A stretch of 64,000 nt of DNA from Macrothele yani (GCA_039090855.1 CM077007.1:14309515-14373514), one strand, 5' to 3'. Counted from the first letter of the stretch, positions 11,009-22,200 are shown. Made by a program: numbers and translations. The notes: generated by a model not told the origin, from the sequence alone.

Positions 11009-11789
11009 ATGTGGTGGTCATAATCCATCAGGAAATTGTAGTAGACACTTCAACAAGTAATGGCAGACTAAACAAACAAAGCTGCAATACAATGAACAAA
11101 AAGGAAACAAAGAAGACACATCACACTAGTTCAAAAGGTGATGCAGGTTTTCCAAGTTGTCTTGCATAGTTGGTAAAAGGAGCAAGCATGTTCACGACAG
11201 AAACTATGACACAAAAATACAATCATATTTTCTATTGCCATCTGAGTTGCAGTGGCTCCGTTTCATGTTGAGATTCCAAAAGCAAAAATGCTTATCATTC
11301 TGTTTCTATGGGAGCCAGGAAGTTATGAATAAGGAAAATAAGAATGTGTATGTGTGACACTGAAGCTGCTAACATGAGTGCAATGCAATTGACAAAAATG
11401 TTCCTGTAGCATGTGCATTAGGAGAGGCTAACCAACTTCCTTTACCTGAGCATTATTATTCCACCAGTGGGTGCAATTTTTGGTGGTGACAAATCTGTGT
11501 TGCTCTCTGAATGCAGTGCTATGCAAAATCTTTCACACAGTCCTTAAATTGGGTAATTTTTTTCTTTGCCTATGATTCATAGAGTTATACAGTGTGTGTT
11601 TGACAACTAATTTTTTCTTTAGTTTTACAGCTACAAGTATAAAGAGTAGTTAACTACACTGCTCGACATAAAATAACAGGATGGACAAAATGAGACAAAA
11701 CTTACCACATATGTAGACAAGTAGGTGGGAAAGAAATGGTTTAATTTCTAAGGGATTATATGAATGTGATAGGTGAGCAGACAGTAAAA
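11008..11789. other. intron sequence without recognised genes
   Basis: No coding motif found. ACTGCTCGACATAAAATAAC near 11658 might be the worn end of the Tc1 fragment that follows, but no partner repeat was found. Confidence 0.35.
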
Positions 11790-12340
11790 TGTGGCTCAAA
11801 TTAGTAGGCCAATATGACCACTATGCTGGCCTATACCTTCGGCAACATGGCATGATACGAAGTATAAAATCCCTGGATGTTATTTTGAGGCATTGCTTAT
11901 CACAATTAATTGACATTGTGATATTCTTGTTGTGGTTAATACCACATGTTCAACATCCTACACATTCTTTATTGGGGAGAGGTGTGGATATCGTGCTGGC
12001 TTAGGGCATTATCTGGACCCCTTGTAGGCATTGTCTGTTGATGTTGGCTGTGTACGGGCAGGCGTTATCTTGCGGAAACCGGGCGTCAGGGATATCACAG
12101 AGATGCAGCAACGAAACAGGCTGCATGATCTCATTGTGCTCTTTTTCTACCTACTATGGATATGAGCAGTGAACAGCTCTTGAAACAGATAGCACCCCAA
12201 ACCATGATGCCAGGCAGGGGAGCCGTATAATGCCTATCAATGGCAGCAAGATCAGGCTGGTGACCACACCGTTTCCAAACTCTCAATCGCTGAGCCAGAA
12301 GTAAAAGCTCATCACTGAATACACAAACCTGCCTCAACCA
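11790..12340 (-). pseudogene. second Tc1-like family, transposase fragment
   Basis: The minus-strand frame 12337-12131 reads RQVCVFSDELLLLAQRLRVW, then HYTAPLPGIMVWGAI. It matches the Tc1 first catalytic block (VxFSDESRF) and the GVMVWGAISF block. Below 12131, QCLQGVQIMP resembles the LQGVdMLPWPARSPDL part, but the last catalytic box is unreadable. The family differs from copies 1 and 2 of the other Tc1. Ends not defined. Confidence 0.65.
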
Positions 12341-12395
12341 ATCAGTGATTCACAGCCCATATCCATATGGGAATGTCCATTGCTGCCCATATGGC

Positions 12396-12592
12396 TTGTT
12401 GAATGCTGTTTACCGTGGAGTTGCTACAGCCAGCTGTTGAATGCTGCAAACAAGGTGTTTGGAGGTTCGCTTGCATGAACCAGTCCCACTACCTTGTTGA
12501 ATATTGTCCACTGTGAACTGTGGGGTTGCTACAGCCAGCTGTTGAATGTTGCAATCAGTTTTGGAGATTTGCCTGCATGAACCAGTCCCACT
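12396..12592. repeat. tandem duplication of about 100 bp
   Basis: Two successive units, each with TTGCTACAGCCAGCTGTTGA, then TTTGGAG, GCATGAACCAGTCCCAC. The first is at 12396-12492 and the second at 12493-12592. They differ by several substitutions and a few small indels. It lies in the upstream part of the Tc1-like fragment and makes two short overlapping ORFs look alike. Confidence 0.75.
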
Positions 12593-12599
12593 ATGGTGA

Positions 12600-13480
12600 T
12601 ACACATTACCTTCCTCCAACCATGGCTGCGACATTCAGCTGACAGTTGTTGCAACCTGATGCAATGCAGGACCAACCAGCTGTTTATAGCCCAATGATGA
12701 AATCTCTGGTAAAGGTGTTCATGTGATTGTAGGATTCCTGATGTCATCACCCAGGCATTCTCACTTGTTACACATGCTTTTGCCACTGATATTACACCAA
12801 TGCAGTGGTCCACATGCTCAGATGAAGATACTCAAACTTAGCTACGTGGATCCACTTTTCCCTTTTATCTCCCTCGCCTATCATGGGATTGGTTCACAAC
12901 TACAATCACTTACATAACCCAACTGTTGACACATATCTACCAATTTGCATGGCACTCTCAGAAATACTTCCGGCTGTGGTATTTTCTATGTTGAGAAGTG
13001 TAGAGTCCATTAGTACAGGATTCAGGAACACAATCAATATTGTACAGTATCAGAATATACTATGGTCTCGGTTAATCATTGCACAAACATCAACTTCCTA
13101 TGTGGAATATGAGAAACTGTCTAACCCTTGCTTGTACATGTTAGGCACTGACTGCATCTTGGTTGTGCATGTTTGCCTTCCATTACAGCACCCTGAGGCA
13201 GATAAGATGAGACTAACCAGCATCAGTTGTGTTCTAGAAGCAGCACAAATCACAAGTGTTCCAAAACTGTGCGACTTCACCAAAGAAGCACAAATTTTTA
13301 CTGATTTCTTGTGTGTTCACCAGTATGTGCATTACTAAATTAAAACCATGTTGGCCCCAAGTTCTTCTAGCAAGTAGTGGTCTCAGTTTCACATAAATTA
13401 AAGATAACTTAATGTTCAGAGGCATGGGTCTCTATCTCTCTTCTTGCTTTGGAATACAGTTTGGTGGCGATGATTGTGAA
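12600..13480. other. unassigned intronic sequence
   Basis: Open frames of up to 151 codons (12883-13338) show no motif or codon pattern that I recognise, and I do not treat them as genes. Part may be the 5' end of the Tc1-like copy. Confidence 0.35.
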
Positions 13481-14600
13481 AGACATGAGAAGAAATAAAG
13501 AAAAAATTAAGAAATTTACATTAAAAGCTGAACATGGGGCAAAAGCAAAATCACTGAAGAGTGAGAGGAACACTTAACTAATGCAACTAGCTTCTGAACA
13601 ATCAGAAGAAACTATGTACAAGTGGTACTCATAAGAGTTTGAGTGGGGTTTCTGTTTCCCATGCAGAGATACAGGCTACTGCTGAATGTTTGACAAAACA
13701 TCTTAAAGTACAAAATTCCACTGCAAGCATTGGTTGGCTATGGCAATTTTGAAAATGCCATGACATAAAAAAAAAAATCAACAAATATAAGATGAAGCAT
13801 TAAGTGCTACTATACAAAGTGTGGCTCCCTTTGAACAAACATCAAAGAATCAAATCTTGATGAATATCAGATCTATAACTATGACAAAATGGGGCTATTC
13901 TACAGGGTTCTCCTTGAAAATAGGCAGATACACGAAGGAGCAGCTCCAGTCAGAAAGATATCATCAAAGGACAGGCTGTTTGCGTTGCTGTGCTCAAACA
14001 CAGAAGGCAGTCACTGGCTGAAGTCTAACAACTGAGGGCACAAAAAGATTCATGCACAAACTCATTTCATCCCAGTGCTGAGACATTCCGCACCTGAGCT
14101 GGGAAAATTTGTGGTGCTTTGCCCCCCCCCCCCCCCACAATAGCATTAATTCAGCCAATGAACCAAGAAATAGAGAACAGCAAAGTAGAAAAAGAAATAA
14201 TAAGATTCAAAAGGAAAGAAGATGCCGGATTAAATAACATCTTACACCACCAAATCCGTAGTGTTTAACTTTACACCAATTCTTGGAAGTCAATAAAGCA
14301 AACTACACTGGAACACTGCTGAAAAATGTTTTGCATGCAATGCTTATGATAGATGATGAAATGATCTTTAAAAGATTTGTACCCAGAGATTATCATCAAA
14401 TGATACTGAGTGCAAGTAAATATAAAGTTAGAGAAACTGATATTCGAGCGTGATTTAACACTGATTACAAAACCCCTAGGGTCTCAGTTTGACAGAGGAA
14501 ATGGACAGCAAGATGACAGTAGAAGCTGCTGACACAAACAGAAATGATCAAGAGATGGGTGCCAGTGAAGCATGAGTTGTGTGCCAAGATTGCTGCAAAC
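13480..14600 (+). pseudogene. Tigger/pogo-type (jerky-like) transposase relic
   Basis: Readable pieces in order: YKWYS and GVSVSHAEIQATAECLTKHL (near 13650), then STASIGWLWQF (near 13725), matching the CENP-B-type DNA-binding region (NGWLWRFKKRHG). Then QIYNYDKMGLFYRVLLEN (near 13870), KISSKDRLFALLCSNTEGSH (near 13960), matching the YNxDExGLFYR and KDRxTVLLCxNxxGSH blocks of pogo-group transposases. The first catalytic Asp is preserved in YDK, but the following E is changed. A run of 15 C (14122-14136) and many stops follow. No ends found. Confidence 0.75.
14122..14136. repeat. poly(C) tract
   Basis: 15 consecutive C in AT-rich surroundings. One of several long G/C homopolymers in the window. 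Confidence 0.9.
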
Positions 14601-14714
14601 GGAGATACCTGATACATAAACAGTAAATGAAATCTAACACCATCAATAATTATGATTTGGCAAATAACTTTTTTTTTTTTGGAACTAACCTCTAAATCTC
14701 AAAGAACAGTTTAG

Positions 14715-14817
14715 TTGTGTGTGCGTGTGTGCGTGTGTGTGTGTGCGTGTGTGTGTGCGTGTGCGTGTGTGCGTGTGTGTGTGCGTGTGTGCGTGTGTGT
14801 GTGTGTGCGTGCGTGCG
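14715..14817. repeat. (GT)n microsatellite with GCGT interruptions
   Basis: About 103 bases of GT units with regularly scattered GC units (GTGTGCGT). The interruptions suggest expansion of a compound motif. The cysteine/valine-rich ORF through it is not a gene. Confidence 0.95.
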
Positions 14818-15349
14818 CTCGCAAAACTAACAAATAACATCCCTGTATATAGCATTCAGTCAACATGCTTGGGGTTGACAGATAATCCAAAGCCCCATGT
14901 AACTGAAAGCCTACAGCCTTTTATGACATCATCATCAGTGGCACACATTTTCATTTCCCACGTTCCTCTACTGACAAGAATAGGCAAAGCCTAAACAGAT
15001 GGAACAGCGGGTATTTACAGGTCAATGTTTATGGTATTTTTCAAAACAAAATTAACTAGTTAGCAATAAAACGTAACTGTCTTGTCTAGTGACATAACTC
15101 AATGCCCCCTCATAGTTTTTGCTACATCACAAATCCAATCAATTTTGCTTCACAAAATACTACAAATACAACTGCATTTTAACATCTGCTGTTCTGACTA
15201 CACCAGATACCTCGTATTATCTTCGACTGACGAGCATTGGAAACAAATATGCAGTTCACTTACAATGGCATAATGAATAAGTTGTTAGGCTTTCAGTTTC
15301 AGGGAGTGTTGGATAATAATATCTTTTAAGTTTAACGCTCTAATCCAGA
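14818..15349. other. unassigned intronic sequence
   Basis: No recognisable gene, element end or structured repeat. Confidence 0.35.
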
Positions 15350-15700
15350 TATCAGTCTCTGCCTGGAGACAAGACCATTTGACGCATATTGGCAAGCCAC
15401 TGCTTTTCTTGGTGTTCATCCAATAATATTCTGGCATAAAAATCACATACTGTTGTTACTTCAATTGACTTTTGATCACCCTTCTAAGCTTCTTACTCAG
15501 TGTGCTTGGGTCAACTTCGCAAGGAACACCAACCAAGCAAAATATGATGGCTATCACTCCCTTTCCTGCCTGTTCATTTACAAGTAAATGGCAAAACAAT
15601 TGACTTCGGTAAACCCTTTAGAACCAAGGTAGTTTCCTATACCATCTAGAAGAGGTCTGTGTCTGGGAGTAGAAATAAGTAGTTGAATATGCTGTTCCAT
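15350..15700 (-). pseudogene. unidentified protein-like pseudogene
   Basis: The minus-strand reading begins at an ATG at 15700: MEQHIQLLISTPRHRPLLDG, IGNYLGSKGFTEVNCFAIYL. After a one-base shift it continues with LVNEQAGKGVIAIIFCLVGV, PCEVDPSTLSKKLRRVIKSQ, and after a second shift with VCDFYARILLDEHQEKQWLA and NMRQMVLSPGRD. The composition is like real protein (mixed charged and hydrophobic residues) over about 110 residues, unlike the surrounding AT-rich frames. The family is not recognised. It may be a processed pseudogene or the remains of a transposon ORF. Confidence 0.4.
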
Positions 15701-16114
15701 AATGACAACTAAACAGCACAAGCAACAATAACTTTGTGTACACAAAATGTTTCCTTACACTTAATTGAATTATACATATAAACACCCAGATCTCTCTCTA
15801 TGTCTGGAATGCTTGGCATCACAACAACGACAGCATTGTTGCGCCATCATGTATCGCTCGATTAGTGTGTGCTCTTCAGATCGTGATTGCCTGCTATATA
15901 ATAGCACACAATCCCTTTTAGATGTCAAAGTGATTGCATATTAATTTTAAAACATTGGATTATCAATGACTCGAGTTCTAGTTTTCTGATCTACAAATTT
16001 CAACTTGAATTTTTAATATCACAGCAAGTTGAGTTTGTATATTAATTTAATTTAGCACAATTCAAATATTAATTTGTACGCTTTAATTATTTTTTACTTT
16101 TTTTTATTTAGTTA
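15701..16114. other. unassigned flank of the LINE
   Basis: AT-rich. GATGTCAAAGTGA occurs here near 15929 and again near 16206, and a GCGCCA motif also recurs, hinting that 15.8-16.4 kb holds an old duplicated repeat. No gene. Confidence 0.35.
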
Positions 16115-16189
16115 ACTTTCTGAGTTTAGTGCTGATTATATTATACATTTTGCAAAATATTGATCTATTTAAATGCTCTAACCTACAAT
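16115..16189. repeat. 75-bp direct repeat, left of the R1/I-type LINE
   Basis: Matches 22126-22200 in the same orientation over 75 bases with five differences, beginning ACTTTCTGAGTTTAGTGCTG and ending CTAACCTACAAT. It flanks the LINE on its 3' side. It is either an unusually long target-site duplication or an older repeat into which the LINE inserted. Confidence 0.85.
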
Positions 16190-16867
16190 AAAAACTGAAA
16201 TCTTGAGATGTCAAAGTGAGCAAAATTGCATCTAAAAGCAGATGGCGCCACAATAGCACATTGTCAAGAATTTATATAGTTTCAATTTGTAATACCAGAT
16301 GTTGCATTATTTTGTAGAAAAAGCTTCGGTATGAAGTTTCAAACTAACCGTCAAATAAGACAGTCTAAAATAAGCAGTGAAGGAAATAACAAGTGTGCAG
16401 GAGAAAAAAGTAATTTAACGCAAAAAATCAAAGTAAAAGTTAAAGTAAGATACTGATTTCATTGTCCCGTTCCGCCAATCTGTCTTGGCTCCACGGGGAC
16501 TTATTGAGCACCTTGGATGTTATTTTGACATGTTGCGACAATTATCCTGCCTTGAGACGCCGGTTCGGATCCTGGCCACCCCAATGGCCTAGAGACCAGC
16601 CCGTGGTGACGTGCTGGCAGGCGACCTAGTATACCTTGTCTGGGTTCCCGCTCTGTCTGGCGGGATAGGTCGTTTCTTACTTTATCGTTGACTGGGAGAT
16701 TCCTTGCCCTCGAACTTTTTTGGGGGGAATAATTTCCCTTTATTTTCTTTTTCAAAACATCTACACACATGTATACTCTGTCCTCATGCTTAGGACTCAC
16801 AACATCAAGAGATAGCAAAAAATTTATTTACAGGATATTTACATTGGTGGTCTCTTCGTCTGCTTGC

Positions 16868-19800
16868 CTACAGACTTTCGCCCTCATTGATCTTCCGAAT
16901 CGCTTTCGGGGTGCACGTGCACCTCCTGCGTTTCGGTCCCCACTGATTGGGGAAGATCGTATGTTGCTGGAGGGTTAGCCTCTCAACCAAGGCTATTATC
17001 CTCCTCCTGTTAACGGAGGATTGGATGAGCAGATCCAATCTTCGCGTTCTTTGCACACCTGGGATCAGTGTGTTTCTCCATTCGGCGAAGCCACTGCATT
17101 CGAGCACGCAGTGTTCTATGCTTGCCGCTCTATTTCCACAGGGACAAGTGCAGTTCCTGATGGCAAATCTGCCCAGGTATTCAGGGCTGATGCCATGGCC
17201 ACTGAGTACCTGATTCAGGAGCTTGTTTGTTTGCGCACGTTTGGTCGAGACCTTTGGAAACACTCTATGTGTCTTCCGGCCTGTCTCTCCCGTGACCCAT
17301 CTGACCTGCCATTCGGTCATGGTCTGTCGTGCTAATGCTGCGCGAATACTCCTTCGCGGCGTTCTGCATTGCACGTCAACCGCCTCTTTCAGCGTGGCTG
17401 CCCTCGCCAGCTGATCCGCCCTTTCGTTTCCCTGGGTTCCGACATGGCTTCGTACCCAGTGGAAACTGACTGCCCCATCTCCCTCAGCCCTCAAGAGGGA
17501 TTTGATCCTCTGGACGATGGGGTTTTTCCCCTGAATCTACTCAGAGCCTGCAGTGCTGCCTCACTGTCCGAGTAGAGTTTTATCCTTTCGTCACTACGCC
17601 TGGGGAGTGCCCAGGTGAGTGCCTTTTCGATCGCCAGAAGTTCTGCCTGGAAGACAGAAGCGTTCTGCGATAATTTCACGCATCTTGCAGTGGCTTCGTT
17701 CCCATCCGAGAACGCACAGAAGCCTGCCCCCACTTGTCCCTTCCACTTTGAGCCGTCCGTGAACAGCTCGTGCCCAACTCCCGTGGGTTTCTCCTTGTCC
17801 CACGGTGGGCAAATCTCCTCGGCCGGGTGGATCTGCCAATCCACACTTTCCAGCTCCATGTTGGAGGCTCGATGTGGGACACCGAGTAGGTAGGCGTCCT
17901 CGCCTGACCTAAGGCAGTGCATTGCTGCCTCCCTTTCCACTACCAGGTCTGCCAGCTCGCACCCCGCCAGCACTTGGAGTGCTAGGGTCGGCGTTGTGCG
18001 AAAACAACCGGTTATCCCTAGTAGCGCCAACCTTTGGATTTGGTTTATCCCCTTCCTCATTCTGACTGTGGGAGTCCACCATGCTCTGCTTGCGTACGTC
18101 AGAATTCTTTCAATTCCTCTCTGATAGATGGCCTTCTTGGTTTTGCCCGATAACCTCATGCCATTCAATCTATTGAGAATCACCGTGCACCTTGTTCTAA
18201 GGTGCCTCAGGTGTGGCAGCCCTGATAGACTCTGATCCAGGACCACACCCAAGTACTTCATTTCACGCACCGCCTTGATAGTGCACCCTTGGAATCTGCA
18301 CTGAGGTGGTGTTTTCATTACTCCACGCTTAGCTATTGCTAGCAGAGTGGTCTTCTCGGGAGCAAAGCAAAGTTTGTTTTCTTTGCTCCAGTTGTCTAGC
18401 ACATCCAAGGCGCTATGTGCTTCTCTTTCGATCACGTGTCTCCCTGAGGCGGAGACCACGAGAACGAAATCGTCCGCATAGGCTTGAATTTCCACTGCCG
18501 GACCCAGGTCTAGATTCAGAGCTGCGTCTGCCACTATATTCCACCAAATGGGTCCGGAGTTGGATCCTTGCGGACACCCTCTGTGGTACGAGCGCGAGGC
18601 TTGCCCATTCCCCGCTTCGAACTCGACCCTTCTATCAGACAGGTAGCTGCTGATCAACGAGAACAAGTTCCTTGGACAGCCAAGTTATTTTAGTCTGGTT
18701 AAAACCATTGGCCACCAGACACTGTTGAATGCCCCCCTCACGTCTAGTGAGATGAAGCAGGTGTGGAGCCCCACCGCTTTGTTTCTCTCTGCCCTCTCTC
18801 TGAGGCTGCGAATTGCCTGCGTTGCGCAACGCCCCGGAAGGAAACCAAACTGGTTCCTGTTTAGCTTTCCCTGCTCCATGAGAAAGCTAAGCGCTCTGTT
18901 CGTTATGAGCTTGTCCAGCACCTTGCTCCACGCTGAGAGGAGGCAGATAGGCCTGTAGGCTGCGGGATCATTTTTGTTCTTTTCGGTCTTGTTGAAAAGA
19001 ACTAGCACCGCTGTTTTCCACAAGTCTGGGAAGATTCCTCTCCCGAGGCATTCGTTTAGGAGCGCCACAAAATACCCGGGATTTGCATAGTAGATTTCTC
19101 TGACTATGCTGAGGTCGAACTCGTCCTTGCCTGGTGCTTTGCCAGTGTTAAGACTGGAGAGGGCGTTCTCCACTTCCTCTCTTGTGAAGGGGGGTCCTCA
19201 CCAGTGTCCGGTGGGATCCGACATTCATCCCTTATTTCTTTTTGTCGTGGGGAGTCCCCTTCTCCCTCGTCTCCTTGGAAGTGGTAATCCAAGAGACTCT
19301 CTATGGTACTATCAAGAGTCTTTGATAGGCTACCGTCTGCCCTTTCGACCGCTGCCAGTTTTAGCGGTTCGGTGATGGATCCCCTCGAGATCTTATAGGG
19401 GATCCCGAAAGGGTCTGCCGGTGTTTGGAACTCACACAGTTTTCTCCAGTAAGAGATTTTCGAGAGATTCAGTTCTCTCCTATATGCTGAACGAGCCTTT
19501 TTGTACACTTCTGTGCACTCCCTGTCTTGCGGTGTAGCTTTCGCTCTTTGCAGAGCTTTCCTACTCCGCCTAGCTCTCGCCCTTGGAGCTTTTAGTTTCT
19601 CCGACCACCAGGGGTGGGGATCCTTGGCTCCCCTTTTGTTTCCCCTGCTACTCTCGCATAGCGCTGTGACTTCACTGGTAAGTTCTTCAAAGAGGGAGTT
19701 GAGGTCCGATGTTTCTCCGGCCTCTTCTGCCCTCCTACCCCCCAACAGGGTAGTTAGTTTGGCTTTAAAAGCCCACCAGTCGAGGTTCTTCATTAAGAAC

Positions 19801-20501
19801 CTTTTGCGCTTGGGTCGGATGGGCTTTTCCGATCCCAAAACGAAAGATAGTGCTAGATGGTCACTGCAGCTTTCATCGTCCAGTACTTGCCAATCCTGGA
19901 CGAGGCTGCGCTGTGAGACTCTGACGAGAGTCACGTCGATCCAAGAGGAGCCCCTCGCCCCTTGGAAGGTCGGGGTGCTCTCTGGATCGTTCAAGACTCT
20001 CAGGTCTGCCGCGTTGGCAAAGTCCACTAGTAGCTGGCCGCGTTCATCCTCCTCTTGTTGGCCCCAGAGAGGACTCTTCGCGTTGAAATCGCCTGCTCTT
20101 ATTATCTCATGACTGGGGAATTCCCCTAATAGAGCCATTAGCTCATTCAGCGTTTCTCTCAAATCGCCTGCTGGAGAACTATATACGTTCACCATTAAGA
20201 ATTTCTCGACTCCACATTCCACCCCCAGGGCGACCACGTTCTCGGAGCATTTTACCTCGAGAACCGCTAGGGACGGGTCTTTCACGACCGTGGCCACCCT
20301 GGGTTTCTCCACCCTGGGGTGGTAGATCCGGTAGGAGTTAGGGAAGCCCACCACTCTTCCCCCCTGACCAAACGGTTCCTGCAGAAGCAGTAGATGAGCT
20401 TTTTGCTCAGTGGCTGTCACCAGGGCCTGTGTTGTTGCTGCCCTTGCATGGTGCAGATTGATTTGCAGCACCTTAACGCCTCTCTTTGGTCTTTTATCCA
20501 T
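16868..20501 (-). pseudogene. LINE ORF2: APE endonuclease, reverse transcriptase, RNase H (three lesions)
   Basis: Starts at the ATG at 20501 (MDKRPKRGVKVLQINLHHAR). Endonuclease residues are in place: LQINLHHARA, LLLQEPF, AGDFNAKSPLWG, SWIDVTLV and CSDHLAL. A frameshift near 19190 moves the reading to the RT (NTGKAPGKDEFDLSIVREIY; AAYRPICLLSAWSKVLDKLI; NQFGFLPGRCATQAI; SLDVRGAFNSVWW). A premature TAA lies at 18687-18685, after which the same frame goes on (RGCPQGSNSGPIWWN; IQAYADDFVLVVSA). RNase H follows (ELFTDGSKWKGQVGAG; FQAELLAIEKAL; LYSDSEAAL); a second shift near 17510 leads to FHWVRSHVGTQGNERADQLA and the stop at 16868. All catalytic boxes survive, so the copy died fairly recently. 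Confidence 0.88.
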
Positions 20502-21654
20502 AGTGAGTGCGTTCTTTTAGTAGAGCCAGTTCTCTGACAAGGCTTGGGCATTCCTTGTCGAGGCTCGAGTGGCCTATATCCACTCGACGCCTAAATTTCT
20601 TATTATTTGCCAGGCAGTTAGTGCAGACCGGGCTGTTGCTGCACTCCTGGCGCTTGTGCCCGGTTTCCCCACACCGGGCACACCTATCCTGCTCTTCGGG
20701 ACACCTTGCCTTAAAGTGCCCGAACCCGTTACACCTGTAGCAACGGATCTCCCTCAAGTATTCCCTTACTGAGTGGACGGACCATTCCACCCCGAGCTTG
20801 CCTCGCTTCATTACTTTTTTGAAGGTTAGTGGGTCCGCCTCTACTACCCAGTGGCGTTTCCCACCCTTCACCTTCAAAGAGAACTTGAGTTGGAGGCTGC
20901 TCTCCTCCAGCTCTGGGTTCTGTTCTACGAGAAATTGCTCGACCTGTTGCCTTGACAGGTTTTCATTGATCCCATAGATAATGAACCTCGGGTTTCTTTT
21001 CGCTGGCAACCGCGACCGAAGGTTTTCCTTGGTCACTTCGTTGCTCTTAAGCTCCGAGTCCAGTTTCTCTATGTCTCGGGCGGAGGAGCATTCCACCATC
21101 ACTCCTCCCCCGTTCACCTTCCTGACACTTTTCACTCCAATTTGGAGTTTGGCGGGGCAAATCTGTGTTTGCAGTGCCACCTTGACCTCCTCAGACGAGG
21201 GAGAGCCCTTGTCTGATACCGGGTACACGAGAAGTACGTGCTTCTTCTCGTGCTTCTTCCCGGCTGGCTTCTTAGCCACTTTTTGCCTTGGGGCCGTGCT
21301 CCCCTTAGTAGGCTTAGTTCGTACCGCATCTGCGTACGATATTGGAGCCGCGCTAGCACTCTCCCTTCTCTCTTGGAGTCTCCCTTGGGCGAGACTCATT
21401 TCTATTACTTGCTTGGTGCAAGCCTCTTGTAGCGAGTTCGCTATCTTTCTAATCTTGGTCCTGGTGTTAACCAGAACCCTATTAGCTGGATTCTCAATAA
21501 TTCTCTCCAACTCTTGGAAGAAGGAGTTGACTGCGCTTGCGAATTCCGACGGAATTGCCAAGTCGCAGTCTGCCTCAACGGGCTCACTTGGACCGGGGGT
21601 TTGAGCCCCCGCGTCCTCTGCCATCTCTCTACTCGGGTTGCTAACCGAGTGCAA
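20494..21654 (-). CDS. LINE ORF1, nucleic-acid-binding protein with CCHC knuckles
   Basis: An intact ORF of 386 residues from the ATG at 21654 (MHSVSNPSREMAEDAG). The N-terminal half is charged and probably coiled. The C-terminal part has CYRCNGFGHFKARC, CARCGETGHKRQEC and a third, longer Cys/His segment starting CTNCLANNKK and ending LDKEC. This triple-knuckle layout is typical of ORF1 in R1, I and Jockey-group LINEs, where it packages element RNA. Its stop (20496-20494) lies inside the start of ORF2: the shared bases are ATGGATAA. An eight-base overlap of this sort suggests that ORF2 is translated by termination-reinitiation. Confidence 0.88.
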   Translation of the reverse strand: MHSVSNPSREMAEDAGAQTPGPSEPVEADCDLAIPSEFASAVNSFFQELERIIENPANRVLVNTRTKIRKIANSLQEACTKQVIEMSLAQGRLQERRESASAAPISYADAVRTKPTKGSTAPRQKVAKKPAGKKHEKKHVLLVYPVSDKGSPSSEEVKVALQTQICPAKLQIGVKSVRKVNGGGVMVECSSARDIEKLDSELKSNEVTKENLRSRLPAKRNPRFIIYGINENLSRQQVEQFLVEQNPELEESSLQLKFSLKVKGGKRHWVVEADPLTFKKVMKRGKLGVEWSVHSVREYLREIRCYRCNGFGHFKARCPEEQDRCARCGETGHKRQECSNSPVCTNCLANNKKFRRRVDIGHSSLDKECPSLVRELALLKERTHYG

Positions 21655-22125
21655 GCCCTGGGACCTGTGTCCCTGGTCGGTCAGACTTAGTACGTTCGAC
21701 AGTCAAGTGCTCAGCGGTACCCTAGGGTTCTTCCGCTGTAACCTGCACTTGACCCTGGTTGAGTGCGGGATTTGGCCTGATCCGTAGATCAGGGGGACCG
21801 GCACGACGACCGGCGTACCCGCTCGTGTGTCAGAGTTGCGCACCGTGCTTTGACCGCAGCTCGGACTTTGCCCTGACAAGGACAGTTTTTCTAAGTCCAA
21901 ACTGACTGCACCAAAACACTTTTTTCAAATTAATGAAAAAAAAAATTTTTCTTCCCTTCGTTTTGAAAAACGAAAGAGAAGAAAAATCAAGTTTTTGAGG
22001 GGAGAAACAACTCCCCTCGCTCTGCTAACAGAGTCTATTGGAACAGCAGTCGATTTGAATCGCAATCAATCACACAGTACTCACTCAACCAGCCTCTGAC
22101 AACGGCCGGTGTTTACCCGAAAACA
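21655..22125 (-). promoter_or_regulatory. 5' UTR of the LINE (likely internal promoter)
   Basis: About 470 bases upstream of ORF1, moderately GC-rich. It has an A/T-tract region (21919-21990) with a hairpin-forming TTCGTTTTGAAAAACGAA, and a start-proximal segment TGTTTTCGGGTAAACACCGG beginning at 22125. Non-LTR elements carry internal promoters in this position; no specific box could be proved. Confidence 0.45.
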
Positions 22126-22200
22126 ACTTTCTAAGTTTAGTGCTGATTATATTATACATTTTGCAAAATATCGATCTATCTAAGTGCCCTAACCTACAAT
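22126..22200. repeat. 75-bp direct repeat, right (5') of the LINE
   Basis: Partner of 16115-16189, five differences in 75 bases. It begins exactly where the LINE 5' UTR ends. Confidence 0.85.

Larger units (their letters stand above)
16190..22125 (-). mobile_element. R1/I-group non-LTR retrotransposon, near full length
   Basis: A GC-rich block of about 5.9 kb in AT-rich DNA, transcribed on the minus strand. Order: 5' UTR (22125-21655), ORF1 with three CCHC-type knuckles, ORF2 with APE endonuclease, reverse transcriptase (YADD) and RNase H, then 3' UTR. The 5' border is sharp at 22125/22126, where the flanking 75-bp repeat begins. On the 3' side the GC-rich part stops near 16440 and about 250 AT-rich bases separate it from the other repeat; these may be a 3' transduction or the AT-rich end of the 3' UTR. 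No poly(A) tail is seen. R1/I-group placement rests on domain order and sequence style. Confidence 0.88.

Noticed and set aside
10930..11169. Cys/Val-rich ORFs at 10930 and 14719
   Set aside because: Translations of (GT)n microsatellites.
19501..20112. Long plus-strand ORFs (for example 203 codons) across 17-21.6 kb
   Set aside because: Antisense shadows of the GC-rich LINE ORFs, which have catalytic motifs on the minus strand.
16115..22200. LTR retrotransposon reading of the 75-bp direct repeats
   Set aside because: Repeats are too short, lack TG...CA ends, and the interior encodes a non-LTR element with APE endonuclease and no integrase or protease.
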